Translations under genes and position numbers: made by a program
The notes under the pieces: generated by a model
Database searches by the model: none
What the model saw: only the letters and a program-made list of their open reading frames with translations
What the model was told of the DNA's origin: nothing
Origin: Actinacidiphila acidipaludis
GTDB lineage: Bacteria > Actinomycetota > Actinomycetes > Streptomycetales > Streptomycetaceae
Assembly (NCBI RefSeq): GCF_019890725.1
Contig: NZ_JAINZZ010000002.1
Span: 186,001 to 250,000, forward strand
DNA: 64,000 bases
Direction: 5' to 3'
Shown: positions 53,721-63,960 of the stretch, one piece after another
Numbering within the stretch: the first letter of the stretch is position 1
Layout: each line of letters begins with the position of its first letter

Positions 53721-53727
53721 GTCTATG

Positions 53728-53733
53728 ACGTTA
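53728..53733 (-). promoter_or_regulatory. -10 element of the carbonic anhydrase gene, leaderless
   Basis: TAACGT on the minus strand (53733 to 53728), 7 bases before the ATG. Confidence 0.4.
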
Positions 53734-53816
53734 GCGGAGGCGGGGCGGCCGGGCCGCGCCGGCGCGGGGAGGGCGCCGGGAGGGGGCGCGCCCGGTGCGC
53801 GCCGACATCGTTGCCC

Positions 53817-53850
53817 GTGGAGAGCTGTGGAGTAAAGTGGCGCGAAGTGG
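53817..53850 (+). promoter_or_regulatory. MraZ box: four GTGG repeats at exact 10-bp spacing over the dcw promoter
   Basis: GTGG occurs at 53817, 53827, 53837 and 53847, i.e. every 10 bases on the same DNA face. TAAAGT at 53833-53838, a plausible -10, lies inside the array. Known: MraZ autoregulates through direct repeats (TGGGN in E. coli, GTGG-type in actinobacteria) with this period. Binding here would cover the promoter and repress mraZ and downstream dcw genes. Confidence 0.75.
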
Positions 53851-53870
53851 TGCCGTCTGCGGGAGGTGTG

Positions 53871-54302
53871 ATGTTCCTCGGGACGTACACACCGCGGCTG
53901 GACGACAAGAACCGGCTGGTGCTGCCCGCCCGCTTCCGCGACGCGTTCGCCGACGGCCTGGTCATCACCCGCGGGCAGGAACGCTGCCTGTGCGTCTGGT
54001 CCCTCGCCGGCTTCACCGCCGCCACCGAACAGCTGTCGGCGGCCCCGCTGACCTCCAGGGCCGCCAGGGACTACCTGCGCGTGCTCTTCGCCGGGGCCCA
54101 TGACGAGGTCCCCGACAAGCAGGGCCGGGTCACCGTGCCGCAGGGCCTGCGCGAGTACGCCGGGCTGGTCCGCGACTGCGCCGTCATCGGCGCGAACACC
54201 CGGGTGGAGATCTGGGCGGCGGACACGTGGGAACGCTATCTGGCCGCCCAGGAAGACACCTTTTCGGCCCTGTCACAGGAGGTTCCGCCCGGATTACTGT
54301 GA
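53871..54302 (+). CDS. mraZ: Transcriptional regulator MraZ
   Basis: 143 aa from ATG 53871 with GGGAGG at 53861-53866. Two AbrB/SpoVT-like half domains: [26 protein letters not shown] and [22 protein letters not shown], each with the DxxGR-type core (DDKNR and DKQGR). It forms a ring-shaped oligomer that binds repeated operators; such an operator lies directly upstream. It is first in the dcw cluster. A 244-base gap to rsmH without a clear terminator suggests read-through. Confidence 0.94.
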   Translation: MFLGTYTPRLDDKNRLVLPARFRDAFADGLVITRGQERCLCVWSLAGFTAATEQLSAAPLTSRAARDYLRVLFAGAHDEVPDKQGRVTVPQGLREYAGLVRDCAVIGANTRVEIWAADTWERYLAAQEDTFSALSQEVPPGLL

Positions 54303-54546
54303 GCGCGGCCCCGACACGCACGCCGCGCACCACTCCGTCCCACCCGCGTGGACGTACGGCCCGGCCTCCTCCCGCTCCCCGCTCCGCTGGCACCACTTCC
54401 CCGGCGCCAGAGGGGCACCTCCCGCGAGCGGGCGGGGACCCGGTTCTACGTCCCGGCTCACCGAGCCAGAACCCGGCCCTCACCGCCGGGCGCGGACTCC
54501 GCACGTGGCGGCACGCGCCGCAGTCCCGACAGGAAAACAGGGCCCC

Positions 54547-55527
54547 ATGAACGACCCGTCCTCCACGCCCGCCGCGCAGGCACGGCACGTCCCCGTGATG
54601 CTGGACCGCTGCCTCGACCTGCTGGCGCCCGCGCTCACCACGCCGGGCTCGGTCGTGGTGGACGCCACGCTGGGCCTGGGCGGCCACAGCGAGGCGCTGC
54701 TGACCACCTTCCCGGCCGCCCGGCTCGTCGCCGTCGACCGCGACCCGGCGGCGCTGAGGCTCGCCGGGGAGCGCCTGGCGCGGTTCGGCGACCGGGCCAC
54801 GCTGGTCCACGCGGTGTACGACGAACTGCCCGATGTCCTGCGGCGGCTGGGCGTCCCGCGCGTGCAGGGCGTCCTCTTCGACCTGGGCGTGTCGTCGATG
54901 CAGCTCGACGAGGCGGAGCGCGGCTTCGCCTACGCCCAGGACGCCCCGCTGGACATGCGGATGAACCAGTCGGCCGGGATCAGCGCCGCCGAGGTGCTGA
55001 ACACCTACCCGCCCGGCGAGCTGGTGCGCATCCTGCGGGCCTACGGCGAGGAGAAGTTCGCCCGGAAGATCGTCGACGCCGTCGTCCGCGAGCGGGAACG
55101 CGAGCCCTTCACCACCAGCGCCCGGCTGGTCGAGCTGATCCGCGACGCGCTGCCGCAGGCCGCCAAGCGCACCGGCGGCAACCCGGCCAAGCGCACCTTC
55201 CAGGCGCTGCGGATCGAGGTCAACGGCGAGCTGTCGGTGCTGGAGCAGGCGATCCCGGCGGCGGTGGGCGCCCTCGCGGTCGGCGGCCGGATCGCGGTGC
55301 TGTCGTACCACTCGCTGGAGGACCGGCTGGTCAAGCAGGTGTTCGCGGCCGGCGCGGCCAACACCGCGCCGCCCGGGCTGCCGGTGGTGCCCGAGCAGTA
55401 CCAGCCCCGGCTGGCCCTGCTCACCCGCGGCGCGGAACTGCCCACCGAGAAGGAGATCGCGGAGAACCGGCGCGCGGCGCCGGCCAGGCTGCGCGGCGCG
55501 GAACGCATCAGGGAGGACGTGCGGTGA
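54547..55527 (+). CDS. rsmH: 16S rRNA (cytosine(1402)-N4)-methyltransferase
   Basis: 326 aa from ATG 54547; ACAGGAAA about 10-17 bases upstream is a weak site. Motifs: [13 protein letters not shown], the SAM loop [60 protein letters not shown] (MraW signature), [15 protein letters not shown] and [15 protein letters not shown]. It methylates C1402 of 16S rRNA in the decoding centre. Its position as second gene of the dcw cluster is conserved. It overlaps ftsL by 4 bases (GTGA). Confidence 0.95.
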   Translation: MNDPSSTPAAQARHVPVMLDRCLDLLAPALTTPGSVVVDATLGLGGHSEALLTTFPAARLVAVDRDPAALRLAGERLARFGDRATLVHAVYDELPDVLRRLGVPRVQGVLFDLGVSSMQLDEAERGFAYAQDAPLDMRMNQSAGISAAEVLNTYPPGELVRILRAYGEEKFARKIVDAVVREREREPFTTSARLVELIRDALPQAAKRTGGNPAKRTFQALRIEVNGELSVLEQAIPAAVGALAVGGRIAVLSYHSLEDRLVKQVFAAGAANTAPPGLPVVPEQYQPRLALLTRGAELPTEKEIAENRRAAPARLRGAERIREDVR

Positions 55528-56015
55528 TCGGAGCGCAGGCCGTCAGGAGGCGATCGCCGGGGGGCGCGGGTGCAACCGCGGCGCGCACGCCGTTCGTCGT
55601 TCTCATCGTGACGCTGCTCGCCGGAGGCCTGATCTCGCTCCTGCTGCTGAACTCGGCGGTCAACCAGGACTCGTTCGAGCTGAACAAGCTGCAGAAGGAG
55701 ACCACCGGCTACACCGACGAGCAGCAGGAGCTCCAGCAGGAGGTGGACGGCCTGTCCGCGCCGGGCGCGCTGGAGCAGCGGGCGCGGCAGCTCGGCATGG
55801 TCCCCGGCGGCGCGCCGGCCTTCCTCGCCCCGACCGGCACGGTGCACGGCAGCCCGGAGCCCGCCACCGCGCCGCCCGCCCCGCCCTCGCCGACGGTCAC
55901 GCCGGCCGCGACGCCGACCGGCGCGGCCGCACCGGGTGACTCCCCGGCCTCGGGCGGCCCCTTCACGAGCCCCACCCCCTCCACGGGGACGCCGACCCCC
56001 GCCCTGGGCAGGTGA
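55524..56015 (+). CDS. ftsL: FtsL-like cell division membrane protein
   Basis: 163 aa from GTG 55524 in a 4-base overlap with rsmH. A short basic cytoplasmic N-terminus, one transmembrane helix ([20 protein letters not shown]) and a periplasm-side heptad segment ([31 protein letters not shown]) match FtsL/DivIC-type proteins. The motif [13 protein letters not shown] is the conserved septum-formation-initiator end. The last ~60 residues are Pro/Thr/Ala/Ser-rich and probably disordered. By position and topology it should pair with DivIC and FtsQ at the septum and activate the FtsW-FtsI synthase. Confidence 0.88.
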   Translation: MIGAQAVRRRSPGGAGATAARTPFVVLIVTLLAGGLISLLLLNSAVNQDSFELNKLQKETTGYTDEQQELQQEVDGLSAPGALEQRARQLGMVPGGAPAFLAPTGTVHGSPEPATAPPAPPSPTVTPAATPTGAAAPGDSPASGGPFTSPTPSTGTPTPALGR

Positions 56016-56019
56016 GCCG

Positions 56020-58257
56020 GTGACCCCGCGCGACGACGAGAGGGACCCCCGCGGGCACGGTTCCGGCGGGGGAGCGGGCCGGGGCGGACGCCCGGTCCCG
56101 GGCGGCCGAGGTCCGGTCCCCGGCCGGGGACCCGGCCCCGGCGGTGCCCGCGGGGGTCCCGCCGCCGGCTCCGGCCGCCCCGCCGCCGGCGGCCGGGGCG
56201 GCGCCGTGCGTGCCCCGGGCGCGGCCTCGGGTGCTCGTGCCCCGGGCGCGGGCGGCGGCTCCGGACGGGCACAGGGCGCCGGACACGGTGCGGGGAACGG
56301 CGGAGGGCAGAGCGGCGGGCAGGGCGGCGGCCGGGTCGGACCGCCGCGGCGGCCGGCGGCGTCCCGCCCCGTCCGCGGCCCGGTGCGCCCGTCGAAGCCC
56401 CGCATGGTGCGGCTGGGCCGGCCCAGGCCTCGGCTGCGGCTGGTCGGCGCGGCCCTCACCATCGTGATGGCCGTCTTCGTGGTGCGCCTGCTCCAGGTCC
56501 AGGCGGTCGACGCCTCCGCGTACGCGGCCAAGGCCGCCGTGAACCGCTGGGTGACGCACGAGGTGACCGCCGACCGCGGCACCATCACCGACCGGACCGG
56601 CGCGGACCTGGCCACCACCGTCGACGCCTTCGACATCACCGCGGACCCGTACCTGTTCACGCCCGGGCAGGCCAAGGTCGGCAACGCGCCGCAGCAGGCG
56701 GCGGAGCTGCTCGCGCCGATCGTCGGCGGGGACGCCACGAAGATCGCCCAGCAGCTCGCCGCCCCGAAGTCGCGCTACCAGGTCATCGCCAAGCAGCAGA
56801 CCCCGCAGGTGTGGAACCAGATCAAGGACCTCAAGGCGGCGTTCGCCGCCAAGGCCGCGCGGAACCAGGGCGCCGACGTGCTGGCCGGGATCTTCAGCGA
56901 GCCGCACTCCAAGCGGGTCTACCCGGCCGGGGACCTCGCCGCGGGCGTCCTCGGGTTCGTCAACGGCGACGGGAAGGGCGCGGGCGGCCTGGAGTCGATG
57001 CTGGACAAGCAGCTCTCCGGCACCAACGGCAAGATCCGCTACGCCCAGTCCAACGGCCGGCAGGTGCCCACCGCCGGCACCCAGGAGCAGCCGGCGGTCC
57101 CCGGCGACGACGTGGAACTGACCCTGGACCGGGACATCCAGTGGGCCGCGCAGAGCGCGATCACCGCACAGGTCGAGAAATCCCGGGCGGATCGCGGGTA
57201 TGTGACCGTGATGGACAACAGGACAGGCGAGATCCTGGCCATGGCCGACGCACCCGGCTACGACCCCAACGACCTGGCGCACGCCGACCCGGCCGCGCTC
57301 GGCAACGCCGCGGTGCAGGACGCCTACGAGCCGGGCAGTGTCAGCAAACTCATGTCGATGGCCGCCATACTGGACACCGGCACCGCCACCCCCCTCACCC
57401 GCGTCGTCGTGCCCGGCACGCTGCCCCGCGCCGACCGGATCTTCCACGACGACGTGCCGCACGGCACCTGGGACCTGACGCTCAACGGCGTGCTGGCCAA
57501 GTCCAGCAACATCGGCACCATCCTGGCCAGCCAGCAGCTCGGCAAGACACAGCCGCAGGCCAACCAGGTCCTGTACTCGTACCTGCGCAAGTTCGGCATC
57601 GGATCGAAGACCGGCCTCGGCTTCCCCGGGGAGACCCCGGGCATCCTGGCCAAGCCACAGGACTGGAACGCCTCGCAGCAGTTCACCATCCCGTTCGGCC
57701 AGGGCCTGTCGCTGAGCGCGCTGCAGGCCACGTCGGTGTACGCGACCATCGCCAACGGCGGGGTCCGGGTCCAGCCGTCGCTGATCCGGGGCATCACCGG
57801 GCCCGACGGCCGGTTCGTGCCCGCGCCGGCGCCCAAGAAGACCCGGGTGGTCAGCGCGAAGACGGCGACGACGCTCTCGCAGATGCTGGAGTCCGTCGTC
57901 GGCAGCGAGCAGGGCACCGGCGTCTACGCCCGTATCGACGGCTACCGGGTCGCGGGCAAGACCGGTACGGCCAACCGGGTGGACCCGGACACCGGCCGCT
58001 ACAAGGGCTACACCTCGTCGTTCATGGGGTTCGCGCCGGCCGACAACCCGCGGCTGACCATCTCCTGCGTCATCCAGAACCCGACGAAGGGCAGCTACTT
58101 CGGCGGCGAGATCTGCGGCCCGGTCTTCAAGAAGGTCATGGAGTTCGGCCTCAAGTCCCTCGGCGTCGCGCCCTCCGGCAAGCCCGCGCCGAACCTGCCG
58201 GTCACCTTCGACCCCGCGGACCCGGTGTCCGCGGGGGGACAGAAGGCCCCGCGATGA
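56020..58257 (+). CDS. ftsI: Penicillin-binding protein 3/FtsI, septal transpeptidase
   Basis: 745 aa from GTG 56020, 4 bases after the ftsL stop. The first ~135 residues are an Arg/Gly/Pro-rich cytoplasmic tail, unusually long for FtsI. One transmembrane helix (RLVGAALTIVMAVFVVRLL) and a PBP dimerisation domain (NRWVTHEVTADRGTITDRTG) follow. The transpeptidase has SVSK (catalytic Ser440, Lys443), SSN (495-497) and KTGT (from 647). It cross-links septal peptidoglycan together with FtsW. Its stop is followed by murE; an ATG overlapping the ftsI stop exists but a later leaderless start seems likelier. Confidence 0.94.
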   Translation: MTPRDDERDPRGHGSGGGAGRGGRPVPGGRGPVPGRGPGPGGARGGPAAGSGRPAAGGRGGAVRAPGAASGARAPGAGGGSGRAQGAGHGAGNGGGQSGGQGGGRVGPPRRPAASRPVRGPVRPSKPRMVRLGRPRPRLRLVGAALTIVMAVFVVRLLQVQAVDASAYAAKAAVNRWVTHEVTADRGTITDRTGADLATTVDAFDITADPYLFTPGQAKVGNAPQQAAELLAPIVGGDATKIAQQLAAPKSRYQVIAKQQTPQVWNQIKDLKAAFAAKAARNQGADVLAGIFSEPHSKRVYPAGDLAAGVLGFVNGDGKGAGGLESMLDKQLSGTNGKIRYAQSNGRQVPTAGTQEQPAVPGDDVELTLDRDIQWAAQSAITAQVEKSRADRGYVTVMDNRTGEILAMADAPGYDPNDLAHADPAALGNAAVQDAYEPGSVSKLMSMAAILDTGTATPLTRVVVPGTLPRADRIFHDDVPHGTWDLTLNGVLAKSSNIGTILASQQLGKTQPQANQVLYSYLRKFGIGSKTGLGFPGETPGILAKPQDWNASQQFTIPFGQGLSLSALQATSVYATIANGGVRVQPSLIRGITGPDGRFVPAPAPKKTRVVSAKTATTLSQMLESVVGSEQGTGVYARIDGYRVAGKTGTANRVDPDTGRYKGYTSSFMGFAPADNPRLTISCVIQNPTKGSYFGGEICGPVFKKVMEFGLKSLGVAPSGKPAPNLPVTFDPADPVSAGGQKAPR

Positions 58258-58347
58258 CCGGGCGGACGACGGGGAACGGGCTCGCTGACCAGCACGGCGG
58301 CAGGGACCGTCACAGCCGCGACCCGCTCGGGCCGCCACCGGGTGATT

Positions 58348-58378
58348 TTGACCCGGGGCCCCGGCACCCGGGTAATCT
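58348..58378 (+). promoter_or_regulatory. Internal dcw promoter before murE
   Basis: TTGACC (58348-58353) and TAATCT (58373-58378), spacer 19, sit in the stretch between the ftsI stop and the GTG at 58386, which is 7 bases past the -10. This would give murE-murF-mraY-murD an independent leaderless transcript. Confidence 0.5.
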
Positions 58379-58385
58379 CACCGCC

Positions 58386-59975
58386 GTGCCCAACGCTGAT
58401 CAAACCCTCAGACAGCCGGGCGCGCCGCGCCCGTCGCACCCGCGCCCCCAGCCGCTGGCCGAGCTCGCCGGCCTGCTCGGGGTGGCCGTGAGCGCCGGCG
58501 TGACCGGCGCGACCGGCCCGGTGGACGGTGCGGACGGCCCGGACGTCACCGGCATCACCCACGACTCGCGTGCGGTCCGCCCCGGCGACCTGTACGCGGC
58601 GCTGCCCGGCGCGCGCTTCCACGGCGCGGACTTCGCCGGCCAGGCCGCCGCGTCCGGCGCCGTGGCCGTGCTCACCGACCCGGACGGCGCCGAGCGCGCC
58701 GCGGCCACCGGCCTGCCCGTGCTCACCGTGCCCGACCCGCGCGGCGTGATGGGCGAGCTGGCCGCCGCGGTCTACGGCCGGCCCGGTGACGGGCTGCTGC
58801 GCATCGGTGTGACGGGCACCTCCGGCAAGACCACCACCTCGTACCTGATCGAGGGCGGCCTGCGGGCCGCGCGGCACGGCACCACCGGGCTGATCGGCAC
58901 CGTGGAGACGCGGATCGGCGACGAGCGGATCAAGAGCGAGCGGACCACCCCGGAGGCCACCGACCTGCAGGCGCTGTTCGCGGTGATGCGCGAGCGCGGC
59001 GTGGAGTCGGTGGTGATGGAGGTCTCCAGCCACGCGCTGGTGCTCGGCCGGGTCGACGGAGCGGTGTTCGACGTCGGGGTGTTCAACAACCTCAGCCCGG
59101 AGCACATGGAGTTCCACTCCGGCATGGAGGACTACTTCCAGGCCAAGGCGCAGCTGTTCACGCCCCGCCGCAGCCGCCTGGGCGTGGTGAACCTGGACGA
59201 CGAGTACGGCCGCCGGCTGGTCGCCGAGGCCACCGTGCCGCTGGTGACGTACTCGGCCGAGGGCCGCCTCGACGCCGACTGGCGCGCCGAGGACGTCGAG
59301 GCGGGGCTGATGGAGAGCCGCTTCACCGTCGTCGGGCCCAAGGGCGAGCACGTCCAGGCCGTGGCCCCGCTGCCCGGCCCCTTCAACGTGGCGAACACCC
59401 TCGCCGCGATCACCGCGCTGGCCGCCGCCGGGCTCGACCCGCAGGCGGCCGCCGACGGCATCGCCGCCGTGCCGGGCGTGCCGGGCCGGCTGGAGCGGGT
59501 GGACGCCGGCCAGCCGTACCTGGCGGTCGTGGACTACGCGCACAAGACCGACGCCGTCGAGTCCGTGCTGCGCGCGCTGCGCACCACCACCGAGGGCCGG
59601 ATCCACGCCGTGCTCGGCTGCGGCGGCGACCGGGACCAGACCAAGCGGGGCCCGATGGGCGCCGCGCTCGCCCGGCTCGCGGACACCGCGGTTCTCACCT
59701 CGGACAATCCGAGGTCGGAGGACCCACTGGTTATCCTCGCCGCGATGCTGAACGGAGCAGTGGACGTCCCCGCCGCCGAGCGGGGCCACGTCGTCGTCGA
59801 ACCCGACCGGGCCGCCGCGGTGGCCGTGGCCGTCGCTCAGGCGCGGCCCGGCGACATCGTGCTGGTGGCCGGCAAGGGCCATGAGCAGGGCCAGGACATC
59901 GCCGGAGAGGTACGCCCCTTCGACGACCGAGAGGTGCTGCGCGCCGCGATCGAGAAGGACCAGAAAAAGCTGTGA
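58386..59975 (+). CDS. murE: UDP-MurNAc-L-Ala-D-Glu:diaminopimelate ligase
   Basis: 529 aa from GTG 58386, preferred because a promoter-like pair lies just upstream and conserved sequence (PLAELAGLLG) starts soon after. An ATG at 58254, overlapping the ftsI stop, would add 44 low-complexity residues. Motifs: GDLYAALPGARFHGADF, P-loop GVTGTSGKTTTSYLI, ERTTPEATDLQALF, MEVSSHALVLGRVDG, FNNLSPEHMEFHSGMEDY and TSDNPRSEDP. The DNPR motif marks a diaminopimelate-specific enzyme, which fits the LL-DAP wall of streptomycetes. It overlaps murF by 4 bases. Confidence 0.93.
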   Translation: MPNADQTLRQPGAPRPSHPRPQPLAELAGLLGVAVSAGVTGATGPVDGADGPDVTGITHDSRAVRPGDLYAALPGARFHGADFAGQAAASGAVAVLTDPDGAERAAATGLPVLTVPDPRGVMGELAAAVYGRPGDGLLRIGVTGTSGKTTTSYLIEGGLRAARHGTTGLIGTVETRIGDERIKSERTTPEATDLQALFAVMRERGVESVVMEVSSHALVLGRVDGAVFDVGVFNNLSPEHMEFHSGMEDYFQAKAQLFTPRRSRLGVVNLDDEYGRRLVAEATVPLVTYSAEGRLDADWRAEDVEAGLMESRFTVVGPKGEHVQAVAPLPGPFNVANTLAAITALAAAGLDPQAAADGIAAVPGVPGRLERVDAGQPYLAVVDYAHKTDAVESVLRALRTTTEGRIHAVLGCGGDRDQTKRGPMGAALARLADTAVLTSDNPRSEDPLVILAAMLNGAVDVPAAERGHVVVEPDRAAAVAVAVAQARPGDIVLVAGKGHEQGQDIAGEVRPFDDREVLRAAIEKDQKKL

Positions 59976-61384
59976 TCCCCCTCACCCTCGCCGAGGTCGC
60001 ACGCGCGGTCGGCGGGAGCATGCACGACATACCGGACAGTGACGTACGGATCACCGGACCCGTGGTCAGGGACTCCCGCGAGGTGGTGCCGGGATCCCTG
60101 TTCGTGGCCTTCGCCGGTGAACGCGCGGACGGCCACGACTTCGCCGCGGGAGCCGTGGCCGACGGCGCGGTCGCGGTGCTGGCCGCCCGCCCCGTCGGCG
60201 TACCCGCGATCGTGGTGGACGACGTCCAGGCCGCGCTGGGCGCGCTGGCCCGGCACGTGATCGCCACGCTGGGCGCCACCGTGGTCGCGCTCACCGGCTC
60301 CGCGGGCAAGACCAGCACCAAGGACCTGCTCGCGCAGCTCCTGGAGCGCCTGGCGCCCACGGTCTGGACGCCGGGATCGCTGAACAACGAGATCGGGCTG
60401 CCGCTGACCGCGCTGCAGGCCGACCAGGACACCCGCCACCTCGTCCTGGAGATGGGCGCGCGCGGCATCGGGCACATCCGCTATCTGACCGGCCTCACCC
60501 CGCCGCGGATCGGGATGGTGCTCAACGTCGGCAGCGCGCACATCGGCGAGTTCGGCGGCCGCGAGCAGATCGCGATCGCCAAGGGCGAGATGGTCGAGGG
60601 GCTGCCCCCGGCGGAGGAGGGCGGCATCGCGGTCCTCAACGCCGACGACCCGCTGGTGCGGGAGATGGCGAGCCGCACCAAGGCTCGGGTCGTCCTCTTC
60701 GGCGAGAGCGAGAACGCCGCGTACCGTGCCGAAAATGTCCGGCTGAACGAAAGGGGACAGGCGGTCTTCAGCCTGCGCACACCCACCGGGTGCGCCGACG
60801 TGACCTTGCGCCTGTACGGTGAGCACCACGTGTCGAACGCGCTCGCCGCGGCCGCCGTCGCCGGTGAACTCGGCATGCCCGCGGAGAAGATCGCCATCGC
60901 GCTCTCCGAAGCGGGCTCGCTCTCACGCTGGCGGATGGAGGTCACCGAGCGCCCCGACGGCGTGACGGTCGTCAACGACGCCTACAACGCGAACCCCGAA
61001 TCCATGAGGGCCGCCCTGCGCGCACTGGCCGCGATGGGCACGTCAGCACAGGCACGGGGGGGCCGTACCTGGGCGGTGCTGGGACAGATGGCCGAGCTCG
61101 GCGAGCAGTCGCTGGCCGAGCACGACGCCGTGGGGCGGCTGGCCGTCCGGCTCAACGTCAGCAAGCTCGTCGCCGTCGGCGGTACCGAAGCCGCCTGGCT
61201 GCAAATGGGCGCCTATAACGAGGGTTCGTGGGGTGAGGAGTCGGTGCACGTGTCCGACGCTGAGGCGGCGATCGACCTGTTGCGCAGGGAAGTGCGACCG
61301 GGGGACGTCGTGCTGGTGAAGGCATCGAGGTCGGTCGGGCTCGAGGCAGTGGCGCTCGCGCTGATCGAGGGTGCCGGTCGATGA
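59972..61384 (+). CDS. murF: UDP-MurNAc-tripeptide:D-Ala-D-Ala ligase
   Basis: 470 aa from GTG 59972 (GTGA overlap with murE). Mur-ligase motifs: [21 protein letters not shown], the P-loop [91 protein letters not shown] and [13 protein letters not shown]. It adds D-Ala-D-Ala to complete the pentapeptide precursor. It overlaps mraY by 4 bases (ATGA), so translation is coupled through the mur genes. Confidence 0.95.
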   Translation: MIPLTLAEVARAVGGSMHDIPDSDVRITGPVVRDSREVVPGSLFVAFAGERADGHDFAAGAVADGAVAVLAARPVGVPAIVVDDVQAALGALARHVIATLGATVVALTGSAGKTSTKDLLAQLLERLAPTVWTPGSLNNEIGLPLTALQADQDTRHLVLEMGARGIGHIRYLTGLTPPRIGMVLNVGSAHIGEFGGREQIAIAKGEMVEGLPPAEEGGIAVLNADDPLVREMASRTKARVVLFGESENAAYRAENVRLNERGQAVFSLRTPTGCADVTLRLYGEHHVSNALAAAAVAGELGMPAEKIAIALSEAGSLSRWRMEVTERPDGVTVVNDAYNANPESMRAALRALAAMGTSAQARGGRTWAVLGQMAELGEQSLAEHDAVGRLAVRLNVSKLVAVGGTEAAWLQMGAYNEGSWGEESVHVSDAEAAIDLLRREVRPGDVVLVKASRSVGLEAVALALIEGAGR

Positions 61385-62445
61385 AGCAGATCCTCGTCTC
61401 CGGCGTCCTCGGTCTCTTCCTCTCCCTGATCGGCACCCCCCTGCTGATCCGCCTGCTGGCCTCGCGCGGCTACGGCCAGATGATCCGGGACGACGGCCCG
61501 AAGGCCCACCACAGCAAGCGCGGCACGCCCACCATGGGCGGCATCGCCTTCATCCTGGCGACGATCGTCGCGTACGCGGCCACCAAGCTGATCACCGGCG
61601 ACAAGCCGTCGATGTCCGGCCTGCTGGTGCTCTTCCTCACCGCGGGCCTCGGCCTGGTGGGCTTCCTCGACGACTACATCAAGATCGTCAAGCAGCGCAG
61701 CCTGGGCCTGCGGGCCAAGGCGAAGATGGCCGGGCAGCTGATCGTCGGCATCGCCTTCGCGGTGCTCTCGCTGAACTTCCACGACTCGCGCAACCAGACG
61801 CCGGCCTCCACCAAGCTCTCCTTCACCACCGACTTCGGCTGGTCGATCGGCCCGGTCATCTTCGTGGTCTGGGCGCTGTTCATGATCCTGGCGATGTCCA
61901 ACGGCGTGAACCTCACCGACGGCCTCGACGGCCTGGCGACCGGCGCGTGCGTGATGGCCTTCGCCGCCTACACCGTCATCGGCGTGTGGCAGTACGGCCA
62001 GTGGTGCGGCGCCCCGGTCAGCGCCAACGGCGCCTGCTACGAGGTGCGCGACCCACTCGACCTGGCGGTGGTGGCGGCCGCCTTGATGGGCGCCTGTTTC
62101 GGCTTCCTGTGGTGGAACACCTCGCCGGCGAAGATCTTCATGGGCGACACCGGTTCGCTGGCGCTGGGCGGCGCGCTCGCCGGTCTGGCGATCCTGTCCC
62201 GCACGGAGCTGCTGCTGGCCGTCCTCGGCGGCCTCTTCGTCCTCATCACCATGTCCGTGATCATCCAGGTCGGCTCCTTCCGCCTGACCGGCAAGCGGGT
62301 CTTCCGGATGGCGCCGCTGCAGCACCACTTCGAGCTCAAGGGCTGGAGCGAGGTCCTGGTCGTCGTCAGGTTCTGGATCATCCAGGGCATGTGCATGGCG
62401 CTGGGCCTGGGCGTCTTCTACGCCGCGTGGGTGGCCGCCTCGTGA
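61381..62445 (+). CDS. mraY: Phospho-N-acetylmuramoyl-pentapeptide transferase
   Basis: 354 aa from ATG 61381. About ten transmembrane helices with the diagnostic cytoplasmic loops: [32 protein letters not shown] (Asp-Asp pair), [15 protein letters not shown] (catalytic Asp region), [23 protein letters not shown] and [24 protein letters not shown] with the HHH-type block. It makes lipid I from UDP-MurNAc-pentapeptide and undecaprenyl phosphate. It overlaps both neighbours by 4 bases. Confidence 0.96.
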   Translation: MKQILVSGVLGLFLSLIGTPLLIRLLASRGYGQMIRDDGPKAHHSKRGTPTMGGIAFILATIVAYAATKLITGDKPSMSGLLVLFLTAGLGLVGFLDDYIKIVKQRSLGLRAKAKMAGQLIVGIAFAVLSLNFHDSRNQTPASTKLSFTTDFGWSIGPVIFVVWALFMILAMSNGVNLTDGLDGLATGACVMAFAAYTVIGVWQYGQWCGAPVSANGACYEVRDPLDLAVVAAALMGACFGFLWWNTSPAKIFMGDTGSLALGGALAGLAILSRTELLLAVLGGLFVLITMSVIIQVGSFRLTGKRVFRMAPLQHHFELKGWSEVLVVVRFWIIQGMCMALGLGVFYAAWVAAS

Positions 62446-63917
62446 CCGCCCCCGCGCAGGAACCGGAGGCAGCCGTGGACCTGAAGGACGTACGGGTCAC
62501 CGTCGCCGGCCTCGGCGTCTCCGGGGTGCCCGCGGCCAAGGTCCTGCACGGTCTCGGCGCGCGGGTCACCGTGGTCAACGCCACAGCGGGCGACAAGCAG
62601 CGGGCCGAGGCCGCCGAGCTGGAGGCGCTGGGTGTCAGCGTCCGCCTGGGCGACGGCGACACCCTGCCCGAAGGCACCGAGCTGGTCGTCACCACCCCCG
62701 GCTGGAAGCCGTCCAGCCCGCTGTTCACCGCGGCCGCCGCGGCGGGCGTGGAGATCTGGGGCGACGTCGAGCTCGCCTGGCGGCTCAGGAAGCCCGGCGC
62801 GGCGCCCTGGCTCGCGGTCACCGGCACGAACGGCAAGACCACCACCACCCGGATGCTCGCCGCGATCCTCGCCGCGGCCGGCCTGCGTACGGCGGCCGTC
62901 GGCAACATCGGCGTCTCCCTGCTGGACGTGGTGCTCGGCGACGAGGAGTACGACGTGCTCGCCGTGGAGCTCTCCAGCTACCAGCTCCACTGGGCGCCCA
63001 GCATCCGGCCGCACTCCGCGGCCGTGCTCAACCTCGCGCCCGACCACCTCGACTGGCACGGCTCGATGGCCGCCTACGCCGCGGACAAGGGCCGGATCTA
63101 CCACGGCAACCAGGTCGCCTGCGTCTACAACACCGCGGACCCGGAGACCGAGCGGCTGGTGCGGGAGGCCGACGTCGAGGAGGGCTGCCGCGCCATCGGC
63201 TTCACCCTCCAGGCCCCGCGGCCGTCGGAGTTCGGCGTCGTCGACGGCATCCTCGTCGACCGGGCCTTCGTCGAGGACCGGGCGAACAACGCCCAGGAGC
63301 TCGCCGAGACCGGCGACGTCACGCCGCCGGCGCCGCACAACATCGCCAACGCGCTGGCCGCCGCCGCCCTCGCGCGCGCCTACGGAGTGCCGCCGGGCGC
63401 GGTCCGCGAGGGCCTGCGCGCCTTCACCCCCGACGCGCACCGCATCGCCGAGGTCGCCACCGTCGACGGCGTCACCTACGTCGACGACTCCAAGGCCACC
63501 AACACCCACGCCGCGGAGGCCTCGCTGGCCGCCTACCCGTCGATCGTGTGGCTGGCCGGCGGACTCGCCAAGGGCGCGGAGTTCGACGAGCTGGCCGCGC
63601 GGGCGGCCGGGCGGCTGCGCGCCGCCGTGCTGTTCGGCGCGGACCGCGCGCTGATCCGGGAAGCCCTCGCGCGACACGCGCCGCAGGTCCCGGTCACCGA
63701 GCTGGAACGGACCGACACTGGGGCGATGCCGGCCGCCGTCGCCATCGCCCAGGACCTGGCCCGGCCGGGCGACACGGTCCTGCTGGCGCCGGCCTGCGCG
63801 TCGATGGACATGTTCACCAACTACAACCAGCGCGGCGAGATGTTCGCGGACGCGGTGCGGGAGCTGGTCCGGGCATCGGCCGGCACCGCGGCCGGCGGAG
63901 GCCGGGCCGGGGACTAG
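62442..63917 (+). CDS. murD: UDP-MurNAc-L-alanine:D-glutamate ligase
   Basis: 491 aa from GTG 62442 (GTGA overlap with mraY). The N-terminal UDP-binding fold has [23 protein letters not shown]. Further motifs are the P-loop [97 protein letters not shown] and [22 protein letters not shown]. It adds D-Glu to UDP-MurNAc-L-Ala. Gap of 43 bases to the next gene. Confidence 0.95.
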   Translation: MTAPAQEPEAAVDLKDVRVTVAGLGVSGVPAAKVLHGLGARVTVVNATAGDKQRAEAAELEALGVSVRLGDGDTLPEGTELVVTTPGWKPSSPLFTAAAAAGVEIWGDVELAWRLRKPGAAPWLAVTGTNGKTTTTRMLAAILAAAGLRTAAVGNIGVSLLDVVLGDEEYDVLAVELSSYQLHWAPSIRPHSAAVLNLAPDHLDWHGSMAAYAADKGRIYHGNQVACVYNTADPETERLVREADVEEGCRAIGFTLQAPRPSEFGVVDGILVDRAFVEDRANNAQELAETGDVTPPAPHNIANALAAAALARAYGVPPGAVREGLRAFTPDAHRIAEVATVDGVTYVDDSKATNTHAAEASLAAYPSIVWLAGGLAKGAEFDELAARAAGRLRAAVLFGADRALIREALARHAPQVPVTELERTDTGAMPAAVAIAQDLARPGDTVLLAPACASMDMFTNYNQRGEMFADAVRELVRASAGTAAGGGRAGD

Positions 63918-63960
63918 CGCACCCGGCGGGCGCGCGAGCAGCGCACGAAAGAGGGGGCGC

